Positions 43,613-52,124 are shown, counted from the stretch's first letter. The stretch: DNA of 64,000 bases from Paraburkholderia haematera (GCF_905220975.1 NZ_CAJNBK010000028.1:1-64000), one strand, 5' to 3'. Numbers and translations are program-made. The notes: generated from the letters alone by a model not told the origin.

Positions 43613-43870
43613 TTAATCTCGAGCGTTTGTGAAGCTCGCGCTTCGTTCCACCACCTGTCGAGCCGCTCGCAAACACTCGACAAGCAGAACCAGTTCATTT
43701 TTCACGGTCGGCGCAGCGGTCACCAGCGCATCGCTAATGCGGCCAATCTCAGCAGTCAGCCGTGCCGCGACCATCTCGCGACCCGCGCCGCCGGCTTCGG
43801 CAAGTTGAGCCTCTAGCGGTAACTCGGCGCACGCACCAAGCGTGCTCTTACTGGCAATTTTTTGGGGCAT
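43613..43870 (-). CDS. Small helical protein, possible needle chaperone
   Basis: An 85-residue soluble, helical protein (MPQKIASKSTLGACAELPLE ... LLVECLRAARQVVERSASF), encoded between sctD (overlap 23 bp) and the candidate needle gene (15 bp away). Size and position fit a small needle chaperone of the SctE type, but no motif proves it. Start at 43870 is the most downstream in-frame ATG that keeps the helical part whole. Confidence 0.5.
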   Translation of the reverse strand: MPQKIASKSTLGACAELPLEAQLAEAGGAGREMVAARLTAEIGRISDALVTAAPTVKNELVLLVECLRAARQVVERSASFTNARD

Positions 43871-44945
43871 GGGCAGCATCCATAAAAAATTCGTATACCG
43901 AACCATCGTCGTCGCGCACGACATACGCGGAGCAAGCCGAGATTCGCGTGATCCGTCCGATAGGCAGTCGTGCACCTGGGAAGTAGCGCACGCCCTGCGC
44001 ATCCGTGAGCCAGACTGCGTGAGGACTGACCAGCAGATTCAGGCCGAGCGCTTCGAGCGGCACGCGCACCCGCTCGCCTTGCTGCGCGTGGCCGGGAAAA
44101 GTGACATCACGCAGCCCGCTGATCTCGGCACGCGCCAGGCGGGCGACGCGTGCGTAATCCCACGATTCGGGCGACAGAAACCCCTGGACGACTGGCAGCG
44201 TCGCCGTGAACGTCCCGGGCTCCGCCGGGCGCACCTCGGCGCCCCGGTAATAGCGCGCGAGAAACTCGCCGACCTGCTCCTGCAACTGCGCGAGCACGAT
44301 CACGTGCATGACAAGTGCGCGCTTCTGCGACCACGCACCGGCGGTCAGGGCGGCCAGATCGGCGGGCGACTGTACGTACCCCTCGTAGACGAGCGCGCCG
44401 GACTTCGGGTCGATATGCGTCGTCACCAGATGGAAAGCCTCGTTGGGACGCGTCGCGCGCGGTACTCCGGACCACGGGTTCGACGCGATCCACGTCAGCA
44501 GCACAAATGCGAACGGCGTCGCGAAGACCATTGCTTTCGTCACCGGCGCTGCATCCGACCAGCGTTCGGCGAGATACGCCAGTGGCGCATGACGCAGCAG
44601 ATAGGCACGCTCGGCGTCACGCGCCATCGTCGCGCCCGGCGCATCGCGGCCGCTGAACTGAAACGTAACGACACCCGCCGAAAACCACGCGCCGCGCGCA
44701 AGCGTCACGCGCCGCCCCGGCGGCACGGGCCGGCCGAACACCGCGACCTTTGCATGGTGGGCAACCAGCGCAAGCGCCGCACCGTGCAGCTCGACGGTGA
44801 CGTGCAGTGGTTCGACGCTCTCGTCGATCACCATCAGGTCTGCGTCGCCGCCGCTGCCGATCCGCAGCGGCCGGTCGCCCGGCAGCACTACGCTCGCGCC
44901 GGCGTGCACGCCGTCTGTCACGACAATCAGCGCATCAGCGGTCAT
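43848..44945 (-). CDS. sctD: Type III secretion inner-ring protein SctD
   Basis: A 365-residue protein. An N-terminal FHA-like domain (LIVVTDGVHAGASVVLPGDR, then RIGSGGDADLMVIDES) is followed by one transmembrane helix near residues 137-155 (AMVFATPFAFVLLTWIA) and a periplasmic part with BON-like ring domains. It links the outer secretin to SctJ. Overlaps the sctC end by 11 bases. Confidence 0.85.
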   Translation of the reverse strand: MTADALIVVTDGVHAGASVVLPGDRPLRIGSGGDADLMVIDESVEPLHVTVELHGAALALVAHHAKVAVFGRPVPPGRRVTLARGAWFSAGVVTFQFSGRDAPGATMARDAERAYLLRHAPLAYLAERWSDAAPVTKAMVFATPFAFVLLTWIASNPWSGVPRATRPNEAFHLVTTHIDPKSGALVYEGYVQSPADLAALTAGAWSQKRALVMHVIVLAQLQEQVGEFLARYYRGAEVRPAEPGTFTATLPVVQGFLSPESWDYARVARLARAEISGLRDVTFPGHAQQGERVRVPLEALGLNLLVSPHAVWLTDAQGVRYFPGARLPIGRITRISACSAYVVRDDDGSVYEFFMDAAHAPKNCQ

Positions 44946-47022
44946 AGCGTCTCTCCCACGGCATCTTGCTCACCGGCGGCAAAACGGGCGATGACAAAGA
45001 CGACGGTAATGGTGATGGCGGCGACGCCGGCGCGCCTCGCGTAGCGGCCTGCGCCAGCGCCCGCGATACAACGCCGGTGTTGGGCGCAACAGCTGTCGCC
45101 GGTTGGACGGAATCGACGGAGCCGGCCGCGGCACTGGCCGCTATAGGCAATGGCAAGGACAACGAAGCCACCACATCGGCTCGCTGTCCCAGCATGGCGT
45201 CCGGACCCGAACTCGCGGCGCCCATCGCCGTTCCCGCGACAGCCAGCGCCGTGGTCGGCTCTGCGTCACCCGACACGCGTTTCAGGCTCGGCGTGATCAG
45301 GATCAGCCGTTCGAGGCGCTCCTGCGTGGTCTGGGTATTGCGGAACAGCGCGCCGAGGTACGGCACGTCGCCGAGCACGGGCACTTTCGATGTGACGCTC
45401 TCGCTACGCTCGTATTGATAACCGCCTATCAGCAGACTCTCGCCGTCGCGCACGATCGCCTGGGTGACGACCGAATGGTTGTCGACCTTCGGAATGCCGT
45501 CCACCGCCATCGACGTGTTGAATGTGCCGTCTTCGATCTGGATATTGAGCCGGATATTGCGGCGCGGCTCGCCACTCGATTCGACGCTCGGCGTCACCTT
45601 CAGCGTCAGCCCCGTGTCGATGCCGAAGAGGTCGACGGCCTGATTGCCCGCCACGCGCACATACACCGAACTGCGCGAAGTCAGGGCCGCTTCCGTGTTG
45701 TTCAGCGTGAGCACCTGCGGGCGCGACAGCACACGCGCCTTCCCGGCGTCTTCCAGTGCATGGATCCGGGCAAACAGGTACTGCGCCGAGTTGCCGACCA
45801 GCGTCGCGAGATTCAGGCCGGCCATCGCGCCGGCCGGTGTCGCCAACTGCGGGGCGCCGAACGAAAGCGGCGCGTTCGCGGTCCCGGAGGCGCCGTTGAT
45901 GCGTCCATTTGCGCCGCCCCACTGCACGCCGAGCGAGCGTGCAGCATTCGACGACACGTCGATCACTACCGCGTCGATCTCGACCAGCTCCTGCGGCTGA
46001 TCGAGCATGGCGATGGCGCGCTCGTAGTTCGGCATCATCGACACGAGGTCGCTAATGACCACCGCATTGGTGCGCTGGTCGGCGACGATGTTGCGCCGCG
46101 CGGGGGTCGCGACTGGCTGCGCGGTGTCGGTGTCGGAGTCGGGCAGTGGCGCCCGCTCTTCGTCGGCGCGAGGCAACGCGCTGCCAAAACCGAGGCCGAG
46201 CAGGCTTGGCAGCGGCGGCGGCCCGCCGCGCGCGCTACGGTCGTTGGCGCGCGCATCGGTGCGCGCACGCGTTGCGCGCGGCGCGGTCGCCTGCCAGGTG
46301 TCTGTCATCAACCGGCGCAGCAGCGAAGCGACGCCCGGCACGACCTGCTCCTGCGCCCCCACGTTGTAACGGACGTCCACCGCCTGCGCGTAGCGCAGCG
46401 GAAAAACGCGGATAACGGTCTCATCGAATGACGGCTCGACCGTAGTCTGCCGCTGCGCCTTATCAATCGCCTCCGTCACCGCGTCGACGAATTTCGATGG
46501 GCCTGCAACCTTGACCGTGGTCGCTGAGTATCGGATCGGCAGGCGGGGGTCGTCGAGATCGAGGTTGCGAAGCAACGACGCGACCGCTTCGCGGGTCATC
46601 GGCGCAAACGGGATGACCCGACTGCGCACGTCCGAAGCCGTCGCGACATGCATCGCCTTGCCGTCGAAATACCAGACGAGGCCGTAAGCCTCGACCAGTT
46701 GGGTGAAGACGTTTCCCGGCGTATCGTCGAAGCGGCCGTTGACCGCTCCTTTGACGTCGCGGCCGATGTCGGCACTCAGGCCCTCGACGGCGAGCACGTC
46801 GCGCAGCACATCCGGCAGTGGTGCGCCGTTCACTGCGTAGTGAATCGGTGCGCCGCGCCAAACTGGGGTTGCGGCGTCGGCCGCGGACATCAGCAGCGCC
46901 GGACAAGCCACGGCGAGCAGCCCCGCAAGGTGGCGCACGGTGGCCCGGACCGCGCACGGCGGCAAGGCCTGAGCTCCGCCGCCCTTCCTGATGATCGAAT
47001 CGTTGCGCCACATCACTAGCAT
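44935..47022 (-). CDS. sctC: Type III secretion outer-membrane secretin SctC
   Basis: A 695-residue secretin. A Sec signal (LAGLLAVACPALLMSAADA) is followed by N0/N1/N3 domains (HYAVNGAPLPDVLRDVLAVE; VIPFAPMTREAVASLLRNL; RNIVADQRTNAVVISDLVSM) and the C-terminal beta-barrel (VEIDAVVIDVSSNAARSLGV; SLLIGGYQYERSESVTSKVP; VPYLGALFR). Gly/Ala/Pro-rich C-terminal tail. The N1-N3 linker contains an Arg-rich low-complexity stretch. First gene of the operon; transcription probably begins in the AT-rich gap upstream. Confidence 0.95.
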   Translation of the reverse strand: MLVMWRNDSIIRKGGGAQALPPCAVRATVRHLAGLLAVACPALLMSAADAATPVWRGAPIHYAVNGAPLPDVLRDVLAVEGLSADIGRDVKGAVNGRFDDTPGNVFTQLVEAYGLVWYFDGKAMHVATASDVRSRVIPFAPMTREAVASLLRNLDLDDPRLPIRYSATTVKVAGPSKFVDAVTEAIDKAQRQTTVEPSFDETVIRVFPLRYAQAVDVRYNVGAQEQVVPGVASLLRRLMTDTWQATAPRATRARTDARANDRSARGGPPPLPSLLGLGFGSALPRADEERAPLPDSDTDTAQPVATPARRNIVADQRTNAVVISDLVSMMPNYERAIAMLDQPQELVEIDAVVIDVSSNAARSLGVQWGGANGRINGASGTANAPLSFGAPQLATPAGAMAGLNLATLVGNSAQYLFARIHALEDAGKARVLSRPQVLTLNNTEAALTSRSSVYVRVAGNQAVDLFGIDTGLTLKVTPSVESSGEPRRNIRLNIQIEDGTFNTSMAVDGIPKVDNHSVVTQAIVRDGESLLIGGYQYERSESVTSKVPVLGDVPYLGALFRNTQTTQERLERLILITPSLKRVSGDAEPTTALAVAGTAMGAASSGPDAMLGQRADVVASLSLPLPIAASAAAGSVDSVQPATAVAPNTGVVSRALAQAATRGAPASPPSPLPSSLSSPVLPPVSKMPWERRYDR

Positions 47023-47441
47023 TAAAAATCCCTGGCTACGTTTATTGATTACGTTAGCGAGAAATTTAATGGCGTTTCAATGCCCTCGGGTCGTACACAT
47101 ATACGACATCCGTCAAATGCCAAACACGCTGCATCGCCCCTTATCCAGCAGAATTTCAATACGCGAAATTCATCTGCGCGTCGCATTCATCCAGCCGAAT
47201 TCTTATATCCCGAAAATAGGATTAAGTTACGTGTTTCAGAAAGTCGTATATCTGTATGACCCGCCGCCCTGGCAACAAGCGAGGATTGACGAACGGCCAA
47301 CTTCATTAATCCGATCATGACAGTCGATCCATTGAACTCAAGCTGCAACGCTCCAACTCTCTCGAATCTGTTGAAGGCATTGATGGGCTTCGAGGCCTTA
47401 ACAGAGGCTTTGCACCTACCAATCCCTAGACCCGCACCGAC
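47023..47441. promoter_or_regulatory. AT-rich divergent region of the secretion locus
   Basis: About 420 bp without a gene. It is clearly more AT-rich than the flanking genes and separates the sctC operon from plus-strand genes, so it should contain the operon promoter. A hrpII/PIP-type box could not be identified. Short frames here have no family resemblance. Confidence 0.5.
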
Positions 47442-47762
47442 ATGCGGATAACGCGGTATTGCAACTTCAGTCCTCACCTTGCGAAACCTAGGCTGCGCTC
47501 CGTCAGAATTAACGGATTTGCAACATGTCTGCGACTCGAGGAGATTTACTGGCGAATCATCGAAGAAATTGCGCGTCAGGAATCTCTGACAGTGGGCAAG
47601 CTAATTTCCAAATGGGCTATCGATATCGATATGACACAAGAAACCGTCTGCAATTTCACTGGACTTATCAGGATAATCTGCGTGACACAAATAATCGAAC
47701 AAAATCACCCGATCGATATGAAGACGCTCGATCCGGACGCATCAGCCAACGCGCTTCAATAA
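47442..47762 (+). CDS. Ribbon-helix-helix (RHH_4) DNA-binding protein
   Basis: A 106-residue protein. Residues 20-65 (RSVRINGFATCLRLEEIYWR, then IIEEIARQESLTVGKLISKW) show the RHH_4 (PF13467) pattern: a basic strand with R-x-V-x-I, the turn and E-x-x-YW helix, and a second helix ending before a TVCNFTGLIR segment. The gene lies alone between the secretion operon and the secreted-protein genes, so it is a candidate local regulator. AT-rich codon use, unlike neighbours. Function in regulation is inferred from the domain. Confidence 0.65.
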   Translation: MRITRYCNFSPHLAKPRLRSVRINGFATCLRLEEIYWRIIEEIARQESLTVGKLISKWAIDIDMTQETVCNFTGLIRIICVTQIIEQNHPIDMKTLDPDASANALQ

Positions 47763-47900
47763 CTTGCAAGGAGGTTCATCGGAATAGACACATTCACTTT
47801 CCCCTATGTAGCGATGCGGCAACCGCCGAATACGGCGCGCAATTACTCACGCGAAAAAAACAACTGACCGGTTTAATTTTTTAATCACAAGGATTTGATC

Positions 47901-48329
47901 ATGACGAATGCAATCAACAACATGGGCAACAGCACGCCGCTCGACATGGGCAACGCGTCCGTGGCGGCGCAAAGCAGCATGCAGGCCGGCACGCACTTCT
48001 CCTCCGTGCGCATGTTCTCCACCGACAGCAGCGGGGATGCCGGCAATACGCATGCGTCTTCCGCGGGAGGGGCGCAGCATGCCCACGCCCATCACGCCCA
48101 CCACGCAGCCGCGGGCGGCGACAGTGACGGCTCAGCTTCACAGAGCGCCGGCGCAGCGGGACAGGGAGGTAGCGGTAGCGACGCGTCGGGAGCGATGAAC
48201 CAGATCTTTGACATGATCAAATCGGTCATTTCCGCCGCGACCGAACTGGTTTCGCCAATTCTCGGCATGATCACATCGATGATGGGCCAGGCGGATGCGT
48301 CGGGAAAATCGGGAGCGGGCGCCGCTTGA
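47901..48329 (+). CDS. Harpin-like secreted protein
   Basis: A 142-residue protein rich in Gly, Ser, Ala and His, with few charged or aromatic residues and a single hydrophobic amphipathic segment near the end (IFDMIKSVISAATELVSPIL, then GMITSMMG). There is a histidine-rich run (QHAHAHHAHHAA). This composition fits harpin-like or helper proteins secreted by type III systems; no enzymatic domain is visible. ATG 47901 has AAGGA upstream; a TTG six bases before is a weaker alternative. Followed by a hairpin. Confidence 0.55.
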   Translation: MTNAINNMGNSTPLDMGNASVAAQSSMQAGTHFSSVRMFSTDSSGDAGNTHASSAGGAQHAHAHHAHHAAAGGDSDGSASQSAGAAGQGGSGSDASGAMNQIFDMIKSVISAATELVSPILGMITSMMGQADASGKSGAGAA

Positions 48330-48362
48330 CAGCGCCCTGAACAGCGCGGCCTCGGCCGGCCC

Positions 48363-48387
48363 GGGGCGGCATCCGGTATGCCGCCCC
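48363..48387 (+). terminator. GC-rich hairpin between secreted-protein genes
   Basis: GGGGCGGCAT and ATGCCGCCCC form a perfect 10-bp stem with a five-base loop. No T-run follows, so it may attenuate or stabilise mRNA rather than terminate. Confidence 0.45.
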
Positions 48388-48420
48388 GCTTCTAACCCCG
48401 CTCTTTTCCTTCAGGATGCA

Positions 48421-49044
48421 ATGAATAATTCCTTCGGACCTGGTCGCGTCGATCTCCAGCGAATCGACGGCCTCGTACGACGCTCCAATGCAGGGCTGCA
48501 CACGGCCATTACCGGTTTTGTCGACGGCGGCTATCGTCATATCGGCGAAACGCTGCGCAGCGCCGCGCCGCCAGACGCGCTCGTGCAAGGTTTCCTCGAC
48601 GAATTGCAGTTAATGGAGGATTACGTGGGCACCTCTTACCGGGTGTCGCAGATATCTCGCGACGGCCTCGCCGCGCTACAACGCGGCCGAGGCCGAGGCC
48701 GAGGCCGGCATTTTGTCGACCTCGGCGTACAGTGCGCCTTTGTCCTGCCTTGCAACGCGGCCGCATGGGCGATAAACGCGGCACAAGCGCGACCGCGCGA
48801 CGGTGCGTACCAGCTGTTCTCGATCTTTGACGAATCCGTCCCGCAGAAGAATCTGTCGACAGCCCTGCTCGCCGATCATGTCATCGTGCCCCCCGGAACC
48901 CCGCTGCGCCTGACGGGTCTGCGCATCATCAGCGGCCGAGGTGCAACGGGCTCCAGGTGCCCTCGCATCGTCGCGCATTTCGCCCGGGCCGATTCTGCAT
49001 GCGGCACACCCTATGACCTCTACAATGGCGTTCGAGGTGCCTGA
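48421..49044 (+). CDS. Degenerate ADP-ribosyltransferase-like protein
   Basis: A 207-residue protein with the ART fold layout: a GTSYRV strand with Arg, HFVDLGVQCAFVLP where the S/T-S strand is expected, and ALLADHVIVPPGTPLRLTG in place of the E-x-E strand. At the catalytic glutamate positions the sequence has Ala151 and His153, so it is likely inactive or altered. The region between contains an RGRGRGRGR low-complexity run. ATG 48421 follows AGGAT. Placed after the harpin-like gene, it may be another secreted protein or an ART-fold chaperone. No signal peptide. Confidence 0.5.
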   Translation: MNNSFGPGRVDLQRIDGLVRRSNAGLHTAITGFVDGGYRHIGETLRSAAPPDALVQGFLDELQLMEDYVGTSYRVSQISRDGLAALQRGRGRGRGRHFVDLGVQCAFVLPCNAAAWAINAAQARPRDGAYQLFSIFDESVPQKNLSTALLADHVIVPPGTPLRLTGLRIISGRGATGSRCPRIVAHFARADSACGTPYDLYNGVRGA

Positions 49045-49472
49045 CATGAGTTGCCGGCGTGTGAGATCGACCAACCGCTCCGGCAAACCAGCGTGCTGAT
49101 GCGCGCTCTTATCCGGACCTTCGACCTGGATTGCTACCCCCTGCTTCTCACTACCTCGATGCAACGGGTCGGCAGCCAGCTCGGAAGCTGTCGGTCGATC
49201 TTCGAATTCGTCCCCTCCCGTGGTTCGCGCTGGCGTCGTGGCGCTGCCCGGCGCCAGCGCGCTCGGCGGCTTCGACGACCTGCCCGCGTCGCTGCGGCAA
49301 ATTCACGCGCCGCTGTACAATAGCGCGCCTGACGCGGGCCTTTCCGGCTTGCTTGGGCCGCGCACCGCGCCGTCTGTGCCTGATTTGCCGGTTTGATCAG
49401 CGCGGTTAGTCTGCGCATTTCGTCCATGTTCCGTCAACTGCGCTTCATCTGTGTCCTGCCAGAGTCTTGCCT
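49045..49472. other. Non-coding gap at the island edge
   Basis: Contains no recognised gene. A short plus-strand frame from about 49226 (VALPGASALGGFDDLPASLR) has codon bias like a real gene but no start and no recognised family; it may be a remnant. The base composition returns to that of the chromosome here. Confidence 0.35.
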
Positions 49473-49745
49473 ATGTCTGCCTCGCGACCCGAGATTGCCC
49501 GTCAGCGCCGCCCGATGCGTCCGCGACCCGGCATCTTCTTCATGAGCCGCTGGCGGCAAGTACCGCTCTACCTCGGCCTGATCGTTACGCAATGCATGTA
49601 CGTCGCCTACGCATCCGAAACATTTTCAGGAACCCACGGCGCTGCATGTCGTGAGTTCACACGGTTCCACTCCCCTGAAGGCGCACGACTGACCGCACTG
49701 CCCTGCGTGTCCGTACAACACGCGCCATTGTCCCCACTGAGCTAG
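49473..49745 (+). pseudogene. N-terminal stub of a UPF0114/YqhA-family membrane protein
   Basis: The translation begins MSASRPEIARQRRPMRPRPG and continues with GIFFMSRWRQVPLYLGLIVT, a clear match to the first helix of UPF0114 (YqhA) proteins, which start with an 'SRWLQVPLYxGL' segment. After about 45 residues the match is lost (YASETFSGTHGAA), while a full protein has about 180. In this genus this gene is often next to class I fumarase, as here, so it looks like a gene truncated at the edge of an insertion. Confidence 0.6.
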
Positions 49746-49747
49746 CC

Positions 49748-51271
49748 ATGACCGTCATCAAACAGGAAGATCTGATTCAGAGCATTGCTGATTCGCTTCA
49801 GCACATCAGCTATTACCACCCGCTCGATTACATCCAGGCCTTGGGCCGCGCTTACGAGCTCGAAGAGAGCCCGGCCGCGAAGGATGCGATCGCGCAGATC
49901 CTCACCAACAGCCGCATGTGCGCCGAAGGCAAGCGCCCGATCTGCCAGGACACCGGCATCGTCACGGTGTTCGTGAAGGTCGGCATGGACGTGCGCTGGG
50001 ACGGTGCGACGATGGGCGTCACCGAGATGATCAACGAAGGCGTGCGCCGCGGTTATCTGAACCCGGACAACGTGCTGCGCGCGTCGATCGTGAGCCCGCC
50101 GGAAGGCGCGCGCAAAAACACGAAAGACAACACGCCGGCCGTGATCCACTACGAGATCGTGCCGGGCGACAAGGTCGACGTGCAGGTTGCGGCCAAGGGC
50201 GGCGGCTCGGAAAACAAGTCGAAGTTCGCGATGCTGAACCCGTCGGATTCGATCGTCGACTGGATTCTGAAGACCGTGCCGACCATGGGCGCAGGCTGGT
50301 GCCCGCCGGGTATGCTCGGCATCGGCATTGGCGGCACCGCTGAAAAAGCGATGGTCATGGCCAAGGAATCGCTGATGGATCCGATCGACATTCAGGACGT
50401 GATCGCCCGCGGCCCGAAGGACTGGATCGAAGAATTGCGTGTCGAACTGCACGAGAAGGTCAACGCGCTCGGCATCGGCGCACAAGGTCTCGGCGGTCTC
50501 GCCACTGTGCTCGACGTCAAGATCATGGCTGCACCGACGCACGCCGCGAGCAAGCCGATCGCGATCATCCCGAACTGCGCGGCGACCCGTCACGCGCACT
50601 TCACGCTGGATGGCTCGGGCGTGGCGAAGCTCGAAGCACCGTCGCTCGACGCATGGCCGAAGGTGCAGTGGGAACCGGACACGGAAAAGAGCCAGCGCGT
50701 CGATCTGAATACGCTGACGCCGGAAGCAGTCGCAGCCTGGAAGCCGGGCCAGACGCTCTTGCTGTCGGGCAAGATGTTGACGGGCCGCGACGCCGCACAC
50801 AAGCGCATCGCCGATATGCTCGCCAAGGGCGAAAAGCTGCCGGTCGACTTCACGAATCGCGTGATCTATTACGTCGGCCCGGTCGATCCGGTACGCGACG
50901 AGGCAGTCGGCCCCGCTGGCCCCACCACCGCCACGCGCATGGACAAATTCACTGAGACCATGTTGTCGCAAACCGGTCTCATTTCGATGATCGGCAAGGC
51001 CGAGCGCGGCCCGGTTGCGATCGAGTCGATCAAGAAGCACAAGGCCGCGTACCTGATGGCCGTGGGCGGTGCTGCTTATCTCGTGTCGAAGGCGATTCGC
51101 AGCGCGAAGGTCCTCGCATTCGAAGACCTCGGCATGGAAGCGATCTACGAATTCGACGTGCAGGATATGCCGGTGACGGTCGCTGTCGATTCGAACGGCA
51201 CCTCGGTTCATCAGACCGGCCCGAAGGAATGGCAAGCGAAGATCGGCAAGATTCCGGTCGCGACGGTTTGA
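49748..51271 (+). CDS. Class I (iron-sulphur) fumarate hydratase
   Basis: A 507-residue fumarase, interconverting fumarate and malate in the TCA cycle. It has the N-terminal alpha domain with CAEGKRPICQDTGIVTVFVK (a cluster Cys), GAGWCPPGMLGIGIGGTAEK, PNCAATRHAHF and the beta domain with GPTTATRMDKFTETMLSQTG. These are the Cys and substrate motifs of the [4Fe-4S] form, which is sensitive to oxidants and iron lack. ATG 49748 starts MTVIKQEDLIQSIADSLQ. Followed by a strong terminator. Confidence 0.95.
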   Translation: MTVIKQEDLIQSIADSLQHISYYHPLDYIQALGRAYELEESPAAKDAIAQILTNSRMCAEGKRPICQDTGIVTVFVKVGMDVRWDGATMGVTEMINEGVRRGYLNPDNVLRASIVSPPEGARKNTKDNTPAVIHYEIVPGDKVDVQVAAKGGGSENKSKFAMLNPSDSIVDWILKTVPTMGAGWCPPGMLGIGIGGTAEKAMVMAKESLMDPIDIQDVIARGPKDWIEELRVELHEKVNALGIGAQGLGGLATVLDVKIMAAPTHAASKPIAIIPNCAATRHAHFTLDGSGVAKLEAPSLDAWPKVQWEPDTEKSQRVDLNTLTPEAVAAWKPGQTLLLSGKMLTGRDAAHKRIADMLAKGEKLPVDFTNRVIYYVGPVDPVRDEAVGPAGPTTATRMDKFTETMLSQTGLISMIGKAERGPVAIESIKKHKAAYLMAVGGAAYLVSKAIRSAKVLAFEDLGMEAIYEFDVQDMPVTVAVDSNGTSVHQTGPKEWQAKIGKIPVATV

Positions 51272-51298
51272 TTCGCCGCTAACGCCTGTCACGCGTAT

Positions 51299-51329
51299 TA
51301 AAAGCCGGGACTTCGGTCCCGGCTTTTTC
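51299..51329 (+). terminator. Intrinsic terminator after fumarase
   Basis: AAAAGCCGGGAC-TTCG-GTCCCGGCTTTTT, a UUCG-type tetraloop hairpin with a T-tail. Strong rho-independent terminator about 30 bp after the stop. Confidence 0.92.
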
Positions 51330-51453
51330 ATTCTCGCGCAAGGCGCGGCGCGTGATGCCAGAGACAACGTCAAAAGTTGCGTCCGTTTCCTTGGCTTTTT
51401 CAGGTCTGGCGTTTATTGTTGTTGAAAATTCAAAGCCCCTAAAAGGAATCCCC

Positions 51454-51933
51454 ATGCAAGGCGACAAGAAAGTTATCGAGTATCTGAACTCCCAGCTCAA
51501 GAACGAGCTCACCGCCATCAACCAGTACTTCCTGCATGCACGGATGTACAAGCACTGGGGCCTCGAGAAACTCGGCAAGCATGAATACGACGAATCGATC
51601 GGCGAAATGAAGCACGCCGACTGGCTGATCGAACGCATTTTCATGCTCGACGGCCTGCCGAACCTACAGGACCTGCACAAGCTGCTGATCGGCGAGGAAA
51701 CCAAAGAAATCCTCGAATGCGATCTGAAGCTCGAGCAGATTTCGCAAAACACCTGTAAAGAAGCGATCGTGTATTGCGAATCGGTTCGCGATTTCATCTC
51801 GCGCGAAATCTTCGTGAAGATTCTCGACGACACCGAAGAACACATCGACTGGCTCGAAACGCAACTGGACCTGATCGACAAGGTCGGCATCCAGAACTAC
51901 CAGCAAACTGCAATGGGTTCGGTCGAGTCCTGA
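51454..51933 (+). CDS. bfr: Bacterioferritin
   Basis: A 159-residue haem-containing ferritin. The ferroxidase ligands are visible: Glu18 (KNELTAINQYF), Glu51/His54 within GEMKHADW, Glu94 and Glu127/His130 (DDTEEHIDWLE). The haem ligand Met52 (EMKHAD) is present. ATG 51454 has AAAAGGA upstream; the frame is open earlier without homology. It stores iron in 24-mer shells. The associated ferredoxin gene bfd lies 1.3 kb downstream. Confidence 0.95.
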   Translation: MQGDKKVIEYLNSQLKNELTAINQYFLHARMYKHWGLEKLGKHEYDESIGEMKHADWLIERIFMLDGLPNLQDLHKLLIGEETKEILECDLKLEQISQNTCKEAIVYCESVRDFISREIFVKILDDTEEHIDWLETQLDLIDKVGIQNYQQTAMGSVES

Positions 51934-52124
51934 TCGAACCAGGTTGAAAAGCCCGCGCGCCGCTTCATGGGCCGCTTCATGGGCCGGTTCACACGCCATC
52001 TCGCCCGGCAGCCTGTTTGCCGGCTGATTTGTCAGGACAGGCACCGCGCGGACGATATACTTGCGCACTTCCCCGTTTTTGTGAGTTTCCCGTGACCGCT
52101 GTGCCGCGCGACTCCTCATCGCTT

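Noticed and set aside
49742..51373. 543-codon open frame antisense to fumarase
   Set aside because: It is a composition shadow of the strongly conserved fumarase gene: Arg/His/Ala-rich, no family resemblance.
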